Shown: piece by piece, positions 1 through 10,205 of the stretch
Position numbering within the stretch: position 1 is the stretch's first letter
Layout of the letters: every line of letters begins with the position of its first letter
DNA from: Dipteris shenzhenensis
Lineage: Eukaryota > Polypodiophyta > Polypodiopsida > Gleicheniales
Assembly (NCBI GenBank): GCA_047967505.1
Contig: CM106541.1
Direction: 5' to 3' (one strand)
Length of the DNA: 64,000 nucleotides
Position numbers and translations under genes: made by a program
The notes under the pieces: generated by a model
Told to the model about the DNA's origin: nothing
The model's input: only the letters and a program-made list of their open reading frames with translations
The model's database searches: none

Positions 1-590
1 ATTACTTCTCCATGTCGCACCACTTGAATGTTTAGATCTTCTATCTAGGCTAGGACTGCGCCAAAACTATTTTTGATGTGATGACAAAAGACTTGTTTAA
101 GCTGCACACAGAGCCAGACACTGAGCAGAACTTTGAGATTGTGAGCATTAGAGTGTTCATTGAGGCTTCTTCTTCTTGGGGGAAGGATACCATGTCGTTT
201 GTGAACATTTGGACATCAATCTGATTGCCTGACCCACTCTATCCTTCCTACCTCCTACCTAAGGTGAAGAGAAGGGGGGCTACCGGGCACCCTTGCCTAA
301 CTACCTGTTGAGGTCAAATTGGCCTACTATCCCACCATTGATGCAAAGAATCACCGAAGCATTGGCAAAAAGAGCTTGAATTTTCTAAAGGACCCTTGCA
401 TCGAAGCCCAGTCTCAACATTACCTCAGTTAGGAAATCCCACCGAATGCAATCATATCCTTTGTCGAAGTCGACCCGAACAAGAGCACCTTCTGGCTTGA
501 GGCCGAGGCTAGGTCTAGGGCTACATGCAAGGCATATTAGCATGTCAATAGGAAAAATGTGAACATAGGTAACATCCAAGTTGATCACGT
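1..590 (-). mobile_element. LINE (L1-like non-LTR retrotransposon) reverse transcriptase fragment
   Basis: On the minus strand, 588-385 encodes an RT core block with VRVDFDKGYDCIRWDFL. This corresponds to the LKLDFEKAYDRVNWDF-type motif of plant L1-like reverse transcriptases. Downstream, the remnant continues with a LFANASVILCINGG-like stretch and an R(x)GKGAR-like version of the RQGCPL block, broken by several stops and frame changes. The YADD catalytic block is not clearly seen. Both ends are lost: one at the window edge, one near 590. It is a dead fragment. The family call rests on motif resemblance only. Confidence 0.6.
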
Positions 591-3500
591 TATAACTTGC
601 ATTGTCAAATAGGCATTGTTGTGCAAAAATATATACTTATAAGCTTATGTTCTATAGTTGATGCATATTGTTTCATGCATCCATGGTTAAAACATTTTCA
701 TCACTGCTCATTTAAATCAATTATGTAAGAGAATTGCTATAGACAATAATTAAGATACTTTTTCAATCACCAGCATGCATGTAAGCCATAGATCACAATT
801 GTGCTACTTTTTTAATCACAAACATACATGAATTGTGTATTAAGTGAAGAAAAGGGATCTAGAAAGCAACTGTTTGTTTTATCACAAAATGCTCCGACAA
901 CATGTATGTGGCCAAGAATCCCATACTCTTACATGAATGGACAAGAAGAGCTACACATGAAATAATCATGGTTTTGTTTGGTCAAATAAACATTAAATCC
1001 ATTTCCATGCTACATATATAGATGTGATGTAGTACTCAGACAAGGGGCACCTCAAGGAACAAATGGCTTTGTTAGGATGTATGGGAGATGTATAGCAATT
1101 CATACTAGAAAATTGCTATGAAGGACCATAGAAGATGAGATAGATACCATCTAGAATAATACATCATGGAAGCTGGTAAGGTACTTGAAAGTAAAAATGT
1201 GATAACAAAGGGGTGAGTGTTCAAATTCATTGTGGTTGCAAAAGGCTTTCCTTAGACCTTTAAGACACCATAATATGCACCTTTTATACTTTTGAAACAT
1301 CTTGTATTAATATTGGCCATTCTAGAAACACATCACTAGATTTGTTAAAAAATGGACATGTGAACTCCTTTTTGAATAGTCACCCAAAGGAGGAGGTATG
1401 AAAACTTTTTTGTAGTGTAAAGAAAAATAGTATTGTAAGTCTTCTCAATTGAATGTGTGATGGTTACTTAATAATGTTCTCCATTGGGAGCTACAATTCT
1501 GGTGCACATGCCTAGGTTCAAAGAACATACAATGATTAGAGATAATTACTGTCTATGAAACTTGCTAGTGGTGGGCAACTATATGTTAATGAGAATTTGA
1601 GATACATAGCATTGCTAGCTAATGATAATATAATAACTTAATAGTGTGGGCAACTAAGAGTTAATGAGAATTTGAGATACATAGCATGGCTAGCTAGTAG
1701 TGTCGGCTGAGCATAAAGATATAAAACAAATAAAGGCTCATCAAAGTTTTGGATAGATTCATTGTTAAAGAATTGTCATCAAAGTTAAAGAATGCAAAAT
1801 TTTAATCAAAAAGTAGAGCACATGGTACGCCCAACCATTCAAGAGACCAATTCAATCAAAGACAAAGCAAGCATCCCACCATATGAATCGAAAAACAAAT
1901 AAACAAATCCTAACTAATTCCTTATTGGATGCCATGCGAGTGACCATGCTATACATGCTAACTAGCTCCTTCATATATATCATGAGAATAATTATGTTGC
2001 ATAAGCTCATGTCTTTGATGAGGTGGACTTATTACCATCATTTTCTATGAATGACTAGTTTTGATAAGTGTGTAGGCAATAAGTTAGGGAGATGATGTAG
2101 CCTAGTGGAAAGACACCACTTGGTATATACTTTTAATAGATAAAAGATGTCACTCTAACCATCAAAATGTGGTGCTAGTGTGATACTATTTATTACAAAG
2201 GCTATGTATGTTGGCACCAACCAGGAGGTACGTGATTGGTGAGTCATAGCAACAATCTTGAGACTATTTTGCATGACATTATTGCATGTTCCACAAGAGG
2301 AATAATCACATAGAGATTTAGTTTTATCAAAGAAGTAGAGGAGAAGTATATATGCATCAATGTTATCTCACAAGTGAGATGTTGGTGGAAATAACTTTTG
2401 TTAGGACACAGACAATTATTTTGGTGGAAATCACTTTTTTTAGACATAGATAATTATTTTGGGGGTAGAGTGATTAACTCATAGCCATGTGCTAGGCCAT
2501 TAATAAGGATTTCTTGGGTTCCAACACTCATAATGTACTAGAGGCTCTAACATCAACTTACATTATTGAACATAGAATAATGAAGCATTTTGAGAAGGTT
2601 TTAGTTCTTGATTCATCATGTGTTGGATTCATTATTACATTTTACATCATTGCTAAGGGTTTACAATCCAAATTAGCTTACTTGATGTCATGTATGCCTC
2701 AATGATGATATGTATACTCACCTATATTGTTCAACCAAGAATGGATAAATGTTTCAGTGCTTGTGTGATAAATGATACATGAGCAAAAATAGCCAATGTT
2801 TCAGTGCTTGTGTGGTATTAGTCCTCTCCTTCTTTTTGTATTGAAAGAAATTGGGAGTTATTGCTTTAACATGTCAGTGGTGCACATTTTTATTACAAGA
2901 ATGAATGAATTTTGACTACAAGTAATCAAACTAAACACATAGCTAAATGATAGCCAATCATGGGCAACAATGCGGGTTTTTAATCCATGTCAATCATTAT
3001 CTAGTTACATGATGTACATAAGTCAATGCACTGTCTAGGGTGTTCATCCTTTTTGTGACACACATTAACAATTTCATTGTTGTCTTTATCTTCTTGCTTG
3101 AGTGCCCTTCTAGATGAATGCAACAATTTGTCTTGCACACACTTCAATGCTTCTATCGGATTTTTCTCCATGGTTACAACACTATATCAAAAGCCTCTCC
3201 TTATCAAGTTAAATGTGCAATCACAAAATTGTAAGAATCAATCAATATCAATCCTTTCTTTAAAAACAGACAATGAATGTTCTTCAAGAAAGTATTATTA
3301 TTTTTTCAATAAAAAATACTTTTACAACATTTGGAAGGTCTATTCCATCTTAGGGATGATAAGACATTATACATAATATATACCAAAGTGAATCAAGTTA
3401 TCATTCATGAGCTTTTATCTAGAAAGCAATGTAATCTTCTCTGAGGTAATTATTTCTAGCCTCACAAGCTTTCTATATAGCAACCCTATAAGTGGAAAAA

Positions 3501-3830
3501 TGGAGTAAACTTTTGAAAAACTGGTGAAAGATTAGGCTTTGTATATGGCCTCACAAGTTTTCTATATAGCAACCCTATAAGTGGAAAATTGGAATTTACT
3601 TTTGTAAAACTGGTGAAATATTGGGCTAGACTAGTCAGTATGCATTTTACCTTAGTAGATAAAGAAAGGTTGGAATTGAAGATTTGACATAAAGTCTCCT
3701 AGTAAAGTCTCCTTAGACAAAAAGTCCACACAAAGTTAAATACTTGTTTTTCACAAACGTCACACAAAATGCCTATTATTTTTTTATATGCCTATCAATT
3801 GTTGTAAATAGGCCAGGTTAATGAAAGTTG
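591..3830. other. AT-rich spacer with small local duplications, no gene seen
   Basis: No ORF here carries a recognisable domain. Local direct duplications are visible: about 1577-1640 with 1645-1705 (shared ttaatgagaatttgagatac), 2401-2430 with 2436-2463, and 3454-3546 with 3547-3632 (shared tctatatagcaaccctataa). These look like replication-slippage or unequal-exchange products in neutral DNA. Confidence 0.5.
3454..3632. repeat. two-copy tandem duplication, about 90 bp unit
   Basis: Two adjacent imperfect copies share the blocks cctcacaag, tctatatagcaaccctataa and aaactggtgaaa in the same order. No coding content was recognised. Confidence 0.7.
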
Positions 3831-3869
3831 TCACAATTGGTGCTTTTGCCAAATTAACTCCCAAATGTA

Positions 3870-4275
3870 GTGTAGGTGCAAGTGCACACATGTGCACCTG
3901 CACACATGTAGATATGCATCCTCATCTGTAGATGCACATGAGCACATGTGCGCATGCATGCATGTAATAAATGAGCATGCATGGATGCACTCATGGACAT
4001 GTGTGTGTGTGTGTGCGCGCATGCATGTGCTTGCACACACACACATGTAGTATGTGGATGCATGCATACACTCACACACATGGGCATTTGTGCATGTGTG
4101 TGCCTTCTACATGCGCACACATATCCTTTCTTGCACAATAACTATTATAAAAAAATTATGGACTTTAATATATTGTATGGTTTCATATGTGCATGTGTGA
4201 GCCTTGTATCTGCAAACACATATCCTTTCTTGCACAATAGCTTTTATAAGAAAATTATGGACTATTATATATCAT
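3870..4275. repeat. alternating purine/pyrimidine (CA/TG/GCATGC) tract with a duplicated flank
   Basis: Dense runs of cacaca, tgtgtg, gcgcgc and gcatgcatgc dominate 3870-4125. They create overlapping cysteine/histidine-rich ORFs on both strands that are compositional artefacts. Immediately after, a segment of about 90 bp is duplicated (around 4122-4170 and 4217-4265), sharing catatcctttcttgcacaat and aaattatggact. Alternating purine/pyrimidine DNA of this kind is a known Z-DNA-prone sequence class. No function is shown here. Confidence 0.75.
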
Positions 4276-4704
4276 ATGGTGCCGTTTAAATGTTCGTTAA
4301 GGCAAATTACCAAAATGAGAATGGCTGATGCGATGAGAGACAAAGGTAAATGGACCAATAAGGGTGAGGTAAACTGGCTATTAAAGCAGCGGGTGCCTTT
4401 AAAGTAGACGGACATGTGGCTACTAGTCACATCAAAAAACCTCAAAACTTGGTTTGTGCCCATTGAAAAAAAACATTTTGATATTTTGATAAATGTAGTT
4501 TGAAGCGACATAGCAAGTTCAAATGCTTGATTTTGGCTAGTTAAGGGCTTGTTCATATTCCCATTTAATTTACCTTGTTTTACTACTAAAGACATATACC
4601 TTGATATAAAATAATGTATCATTTAAACTTGAAGCGTAAACTACACATTCTTAAGTAGTTAAACATGATTATTGGTGCCCTGCCCCGTTGATCAATGGCA
4701 CTTG

Positions 4705-4910
4705 ATTGTGCACACCCACCCACACACACACACATGCACATACATATGTGCATGTGCATGCACATGCATGCACCCGCACGCGCGTACACACACACAACTT
4801 TCATAAAGAAAAGGCTTTAAAATATGTTTTGATGCATGCACATATGCATGCATGGACACAAGCGTGCATGCACGTGCAAGCAGCACCTATGCGCGTGCAC
4901 ACACACATTA
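4705..4910. repeat. second alternating purine/pyrimidine tract
   Basis: This tract mixes (CA)n, tgcatgcatg and cgcgcg runs, like those at 3870-4125 and 10066-10205. ORFs across it on either strand read as Met/Cys/His/Ala repeats and are rejected as genes. Confidence 0.75.
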
Positions 4911-5892
4911 ACATGAGGAAGAATAATTATTTTTTAGGGAGGAGTGTGTAACTAAAAGGAAGCATCTTTTTAGTGCAAATAAAATGAGAATTAATTTGGG
5001 CAACTTGTGGTGTGGGCGATGACAAGAAAGTTTCAACGTACATATCTACAAAAGTCTAGTAATGATGCGCATATGTTTTCATTGGCCTTGGATATTAATT
5101 AAATGAAGATACATTGACAATAACGATTAGAGGAAAGTTTATAAACGTATTTTATATACACAAATGTCTAGTGATGATGCTCATATATTTTATAGGTAAA
5201 AAGACTACAACATGAGCTTCTTGTTTCTCTCATCTTTTGCTTAATGAAGTTGGCCACATTTAACACTTTAGCAATGCATGTAGTCATTATCATGTACCAA
5301 GCTTGGCTCATTGTATGGCAAAGCTAGGAGGAGAAAAATCAAGGATAACAAGGGATTCATTCCCAACCAAACGATCATTCTCATATGGTAGCATGGGGTG
5401 CGTGATTTTTTAGTTTGGTCTAGTGTGGGCTTTACTGGAGCAACCTTTTGGAAGGCACAAGCAGAGAGGGGGTGGGTGGCACTTGAGGCAGCTTTACAAT
5501 GGAGGCATTGTCAGTTGCACGTGTGGAGGGATGGGGAGCCATGCTTTTTTGAATGCTTTTCCCAATATGGGCGCACGAGAGAGACCATTGGAAGAGGATG
5601 GATGAGGGAGACAAAGGAGGACATGATTGCACGAAAAAGGAATTACTCATTGCAAGTTGGGGGGTGGGGTCTAAGAGGGATCCTAGATGAAAGAAATCTT
5701 CTTCTAGTGAATAGAGCCATATCTTGAAATTCTTTTTGTTGGGGGAGGAAGAGGCGGATATTTTTATTTTCCATGTCTTCTAACTAAGGGTCGATTTTTG
5801 CCATAATTGATGCGAAGATTGAGCCTGTGGATACGCAATACGAATGTGCCAACATGTGGCCACATGCTAGATGGTGACTAGGATGAAAGGGG

Positions 5893-5893
<1 letters not shown>
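4911..5893. other. spacer without a supportable gene
   Basis: A 109-codon plus-strand ORF lies at 5398-5727. It contains no domain I recognise and no splice or promoter context, so it is not annotated as a gene. The stretch otherwise shows only A/T-rich sequence. Confidence 0.45.
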
Positions 5894-5929
<36 letters not shown>

Positions 5930-6218
5930 GAGAGGGATTTACTTCGTAGCACATAGCTAGCAAGCCATAGTCTTATACGAAGCACTCACGTAAGCAACAA
6001 GTTTGCTTGCAAAGAGAGGCAAAAATGTTGGCCATGATGAGACTATACATTGCGAGAGAGAGAGATTTACTTCGTAGCACATAGCTAGCAAGCGAGAGGC
6101 TTATACGAAGGATCAAACACACATATCCATGACAAGTCACTCACGTAAGCAACAAGTTTGCTTGCAAAGAGCGGCAAAAACGTTGGCCGTGATGAGAGAG
6201 AGAGAGAGAGAGAGAGAG
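5894..6218. repeat. (GA)n arrays with a duplicated segment of about 110-130 bp between them
   Basis: GA arrays lie at about 5894-5935, 6054-6062 and 6194-6218. The DNA after the first two arrays is duplicated: 5936-6036 and 6063-6196 share tttacttcgtagcacatagc, cactcacgtaagcaacaagt and ttgcttgcaaagag in order, and the second copy has an extra insertion of about 26 bp. The GA tract seems to be part of the duplicated unit. The array sits upstream of the RING-H2 gene and is purine-only on the plus strand. Confidence 0.8.
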
Positions 6219-6230
6219 TTCTAAGCGTCT

Positions 6231-6353
6231 TAAGGAAGAGGGGGGGTGGGGGAGAGAGAGAGCGAGGGACGGGGGAGAGAGGGACTTCTAAGCGCCTTCG
6301 GGAAGACGGGGCTGGGGGGGGCGAGAGAGAGAGGGGGGGGGGGGGGGGGGGGG
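6231..6353 (+). repeat. G-rich purine tract ending in a run of about 21 G
   Basis: After the GA array the plus strand stays almost entirely purine (GGGGGTGGGGGAGAG-like). It ends in an uninterrupted G run at about 6333-6353. Long G runs can form G-quadruplexes and are also prone to assembly length error. The tract is 600 bp upstream of the RING-H2 start codon. Confidence 0.75.
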
Positions 6354-6389
6354 AGTAGTATCGTTGTACATTTGGATTGAGCGCAGTCC

Positions 6390-6460
6390 GATGTGCCACG
6401 TCAGGGGCACTGAGCAGGTGGATACACGACACGTGGGTGCCAGCGCGGCGGACACGTGTT
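6390..6460 (+). promoter_or_regulatory. candidate promoter-proximal G-box/ABRE cluster of the RING-H2 gene
   Basis: Two palindromic CACGTG cores lie at 6430-6435 (ACACGTGGG context, like an ABA-responsive element) and 6453-6458. A related CCACGTCA is at about 6397. CACGTG is the known target of plant bZIP and bHLH factors. The cluster lies about 500 bp upstream of the ATG at 6957, in a GC-richer stretch that could hold the start of transcription. No convincing TATA box was seen. The regulatory role is inferred. Confidence 0.45.
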
Positions 6461-6956
6461 AGAGGGTGGCCACTAGGGCGACTTACCTATGCAGGTAACG
6501 TGTAATTTCTGTGTGGCAGTCGCGTGAGCGGCGTGCAGGAGACTTTTCATATGCGCCTGCGCTTTCGCCCCCGATCACCTTTTGCTTGCCTTTGCCACTC
6601 TCCATGCACTACCGCCTCGTCTCCTCCGCTGCACAGCCTCCTAGAACCTCCGCCTCCCTTCCAGATAAGTTGTTACCTCTCTTCTCTACCCCTCTGCACT
6701 ACCTTCTTTCAGCCATTGTGCTCCCTTTTGCAGCTCTTTTCCTTGTCATCTCCTCTCCTTTTGTCCTTGCTAGCACCCTCATCGACATCGTTACTCATTT
6801 TGCCTCATCGACCCTCGAGCGGAGTCTCTTTGCGTCTTTGCTCTTCTAGCGCTCAGCAACATGAGTCCGCATCGTGCCTGATTTTTGCTCGTCTCCATGC
6901 CAGCTTAGGCCGCGACCCGGATCCTGGCTTACTGCCGTTGTTCCTTCCATTCCAAC

Positions 6957-7502
6957 ATGGATTTCTTAGGCTCCTCCGTTGTCTACGCGGCAGTCCTGCC
7001 CGTAGTCGTGTTTTGCTTAGTTGTGTTCATAGCCGGCTTGAATGACAGACTTCTCCGAATGGTCGGATTACGACGAGGGGTGGACAGAAGGGAAAGCTAC
7101 TCATTGCGCCTCCCAGATGGTTCCAGCGTGGGATCTGACCTGCTGCTGTTGAGCGCGTCAGAAGAAATCAGGAAAGCACTTCCCGTTGTGCTCTACGATC
7201 GCGAGCTTTACAAGGCTTTGAGCTTGGAAGACACGCAGTGTGCAGTCTGTCTCTCGGAATTCCAACCAGGGGAAGAGATTCATCGACTGCCTCACTGCAA
7301 GCATGTGTTTCACAAGAGTTGCTTGGATCAGTGGTTGGATCAGCAGCAAAACAGGTGCCCTCTGTGCAGATCTTCACTGCAGCCAGACGATGTGGCAAAG
7401 AAGCTAAAGAAGAGGGAACAGGAGCTGGCGGATGAAATGGTACTGTGGTTTTCGTCGGTCCATGGATCAGCAGGCATCCAGGGGTTTTGGTGGCAAAACT
7501 AG
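6957..7502 (+). CDS. RING-H2 finger E3 ubiquitin-protein ligase with N-terminal membrane helix (181 aa)
   Basis: An intronless 181-codon gene. Residues about 7-27 are a hydrophobic segment (VVYAAVLPVVVFCLVVFIAG) that would anchor the protein in a membrane. Residues 95-137 form a complete RING-H2 finger: C95, C98, C114, H116, H119, C122, C134, C137, with a Trp two residues after a Leu-Asp-Gln (LDQW) as expected for E2 contact. The linker LPVVLYDRELYKAL resembles the segment before the finger in small plant RING-H2 proteins of the RHA/BRH1 type. Such proteins transfer ubiquitin from an E2 to substrates and often act in hormone or stress signalling. The lysine-rich tail (148-155) is short. The ATG at 6957 is chosen because the membrane helix follows directly and the upstream frame is low-complexity leader. 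This is the only complete, unbroken host gene in the window. The substrate and the precise subfamily are unknown. Confidence 0.9.
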   Translation: MDFLGSSVVYAAVLPVVVFCLVVFIAGLNDRLLRMVGLRRGVDRRESYSLRLPDGSSVGSDLLLLSASEEIRKALPVVLYDRELYKALSLEDTQCAVCLSEFQPGEEIHRLPHCKHVFHKSCLDQWLDQQQNRCPLCRSSLQPDDVAKKLKKREQELADEMVLWFSSVHGSAGIQGFWWQN

Positions 7503-10065
7503 GACGTGTGAGCAAGTTGCTGCAGTACGAAGATGAAGATCTCAGCGGAACAATACTCGACAAAGAGGTGCATAAATCAGAATTGATATTGTGAGCAATC
7601 GTCAGTCGTCAGTTGAGGACACATGGGCGCGCTGGGCGTATCATACTCCTGGCAGAGATACACTGTTTCTTCAGAAATCACAGTTGCAACTGACTGTGCG
7701 GTTAAGGTCCATCATCAGACGTCCTCACTGTTGTCTTAAGCCGCCATTGCCTCGATTGTTCAGTAATATATCGTTCTTATGGGTTGCCTTCCCCTTCAAA
7801 TGTTACGATCGTTATCTACAATCTCACTCTGAACAATGTTGCCTTCATTTTGTATTATGTCCAAACATTCTCCCAAATGGTGAAATATAGACTGTGTAGG
7901 ATTTGTGTAGGATTTGTTGCTGAAATATAGACTTTTCATATCTTTCCATTAGAGCTTCATATGATCTATTGGTAAACTATATCTGTGTTGGTGAAATATG
8001 TAATAGTTGTATGGGGAATTTTGGGAAGTGCTCTGGGATCTGTTCGTGAAATATTGAATAATTGTATTTGAATTATGTTACATACAACTACTTTTGAGTT
8101 CACCCTAAATGTTAATGTATACATGCTCTCCATGTCCTTGGATAAGAGGAGGAGTGCATGTGGAGACCCTTAAGATCTATGTGGATTAGTTTTAGAGACT
8201 CCACTAGGTACATAGATTTCTATAGAATGGCTCATTCCATGGTAATTGTGGAGTGGTATGTATCTTTTCCATGAGCATGCATACAAATGAACACCTTTTT
8301 GCATTTCATTAATTGCATGGCTATCTTTCCCCCCTCCCTTAGTTCATACCATCTTTGTCTTCCCAATTGGTCCCACATGTAAGAGAGTCAGATAGCAAAG
8401 TCCACTCAATATAACACTTTTCTCTAAAGTGTATCATGCTAGATTTCATTTAGGTCATTCTTCTTCCCATCTATAACATGTTGCATCTTTTTTAGATCTT
8501 TTTTCTAGAAATTGCGACATTGTAATTTTAATATACATCTCTCTTTCGCTTACCTCCATAATCCATGTTTTCGCCACAAAACTGTGTACTCATTGAGGGA
8601 GGTTAAGACTCAGATATTGGATTTGGGCATCGGTCGGAAGCGGGATTCATTAGTGGCATCATATCTTTTTTATGTATTCTCTTTTTTTTTAGAACCTATA
8701 CTACTGCTTCGTAGTGTGGACCACAGGCCAAATTTTGGACTTGGTCGTTTCTTTTTGGGCTGACAACCCTTGCATTTCACATTTAATAAGCAATGGGATC
8801 TATGCATGTTATGCTAAGGTTCTTCCATTTGTACTTAGCTTGACTAATAGAGAAGCCTTATTATACAAAAGAAGGGATATCTTTTGCCTTTATGACTTTA
8901 CCATTTTTATATTATCCTTTATACTTTGCACTCTATAATGTCTACCCTATTGATTGGCATTAAAGGTGCACCACTATGAAAATGACAAAGACCAAAATAT
9001 CACAAACATGAAATACAAACTCATATATGCCTTATCTCTATGAATTTTATTAAGCTATTAATTGAGCCTCTCCTTAACTATAGCAAGGCATAATATGGGG
9101 ACCACTAGGCCCTTTTTAAGCCCATCACTTATCTACAAATAATTTGGCCCATTCTCAATACTTATACCAATATTTTTTGCATTAAACCTTTTTATCATTG
9201 ATTTTGTCACTATTAGCAAAACGAAAAAAAACCATTGACAATATTATGGTCAAAAATTTTGTTGATTTTAGGGTCGTAACTTATAAACACATAACATAGT
9301 AAGTTCACGAACAGAAGGGCATTAATTTTATAAACATGTCACATAATAGGGTGGACATTTACCAACCTTATTTAACATAATTATGGTCTATATGTATCTA
9401 GAGGAGAATTTTAAATTAAAAATTACAACATGTATCTGACGAAAGATGGGTAAAAACCTATCCCAAATATTGATGAAAATATCAACCATAACGTGAAAAC
9501 CATTTACAATAGTGTCAGTATAAGCATTTAAAATCTAGAAGGCATTTTATGTTAGTACCGACCCTATGGACTCAAGGGAAACGTTTTTAGGGCATATTTG
9601 GGTTTGGGGTAAGGTCCAAGTGTGTCCCACATTGCTCTTTTTTTTTGTATATACATTTATGGAACATTGTGTGGACACCACTATAGAGGTTTCTAAAATT
9701 CTACAATATTTGGGACCCAAAAAGACTCCTACTTAGACCCTTGTCCTCTCAAGATGAACCAATCCTTTTTACCCCCCTTGCATGCTCCATTCACACCTTT
9801 GTCCTTAGCTTGCGCATCAATAGGCATTACCTTAGTGTCCACCTCCCTTCGCTGTGTGACACCAACAACTAGGCTAGGGTTTAACTAGGTCAATGAATAG
9901 TTAAAGGTTTAAGAGTCAAGAAAGTACTTACATCCATGAACGCAACGAAGGTTCTTCCTTGCATCTCTAGGTCGATAATAACTAGGTCAAATTGCACAAT
10001 AAAGGTTACAAGTCAAGAAAGCCCTTGCATCCATGAACACATCAAAACTTTCTCATTGCTCCTCT
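7503..10065. other. 3' flank of the RING-H2 gene and AT-rich spacer
   Basis: 7503-7900 is probably the 3' UTR of the RING-H2 gene. Beyond it the DNA is AT-rich and contains only short ORFs without recognisable domains. No transposon motifs, tRNA-like folds or long repeats were noticed. Confidence 0.5.
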
Positions 10066-10205
10066 CTCTATGTGTGTGTGCACGCACACGGGCATGTGTG
10101 CGTGTGTGTGTGTGCATATTCATGTGCGCATGTGTGTATGTACATACGTACATGTGTGTATGTACATGAGATGTACGTACACACACATACACACACATGC
10201 ACATG
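10066..10205. repeat. third alternating purine/pyrimidine (TG/CA/CATG/GTAC) tract
   Basis: Runs of tgtgtg, cacaca and gtacatgtgt-type sequence form a near-palindromic centre around 10130-10190 (tacgtacatg ... catgagatgtacgtac). ORFs across it are His/Cys/Val repeats and are not genes. The composition is close to the tracts at 3.9 and 4.7 kb. Confidence 0.75.

Noticed and set aside
2090-2135. tRNA-derived SINE or tRNA gene (A-box-like tagcctagtgg)
   Set aside because: No B box at the right distance and no cloverleaf could be drawn.
3831-4138. Cys/His-rich ORFs resembling metal-binding proteins
   Set aside because: Direct translations of CA/TG/GCATGC repeats; the same happens at 4619-4951 and 9936-10285.
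5398-5727. 109-codon ORF as a gene
   Set aside because: No recognisable domain, promoter or splice context; length within chance for this composition.
6511-7045. ORFs of 112 and 173 codons overlapping the RING-H2 gene
   Set aside because: Different frames of the CT-rich leader and the 5' part of the RING gene, without domains. The RING frame has a clear membrane helix and finger.
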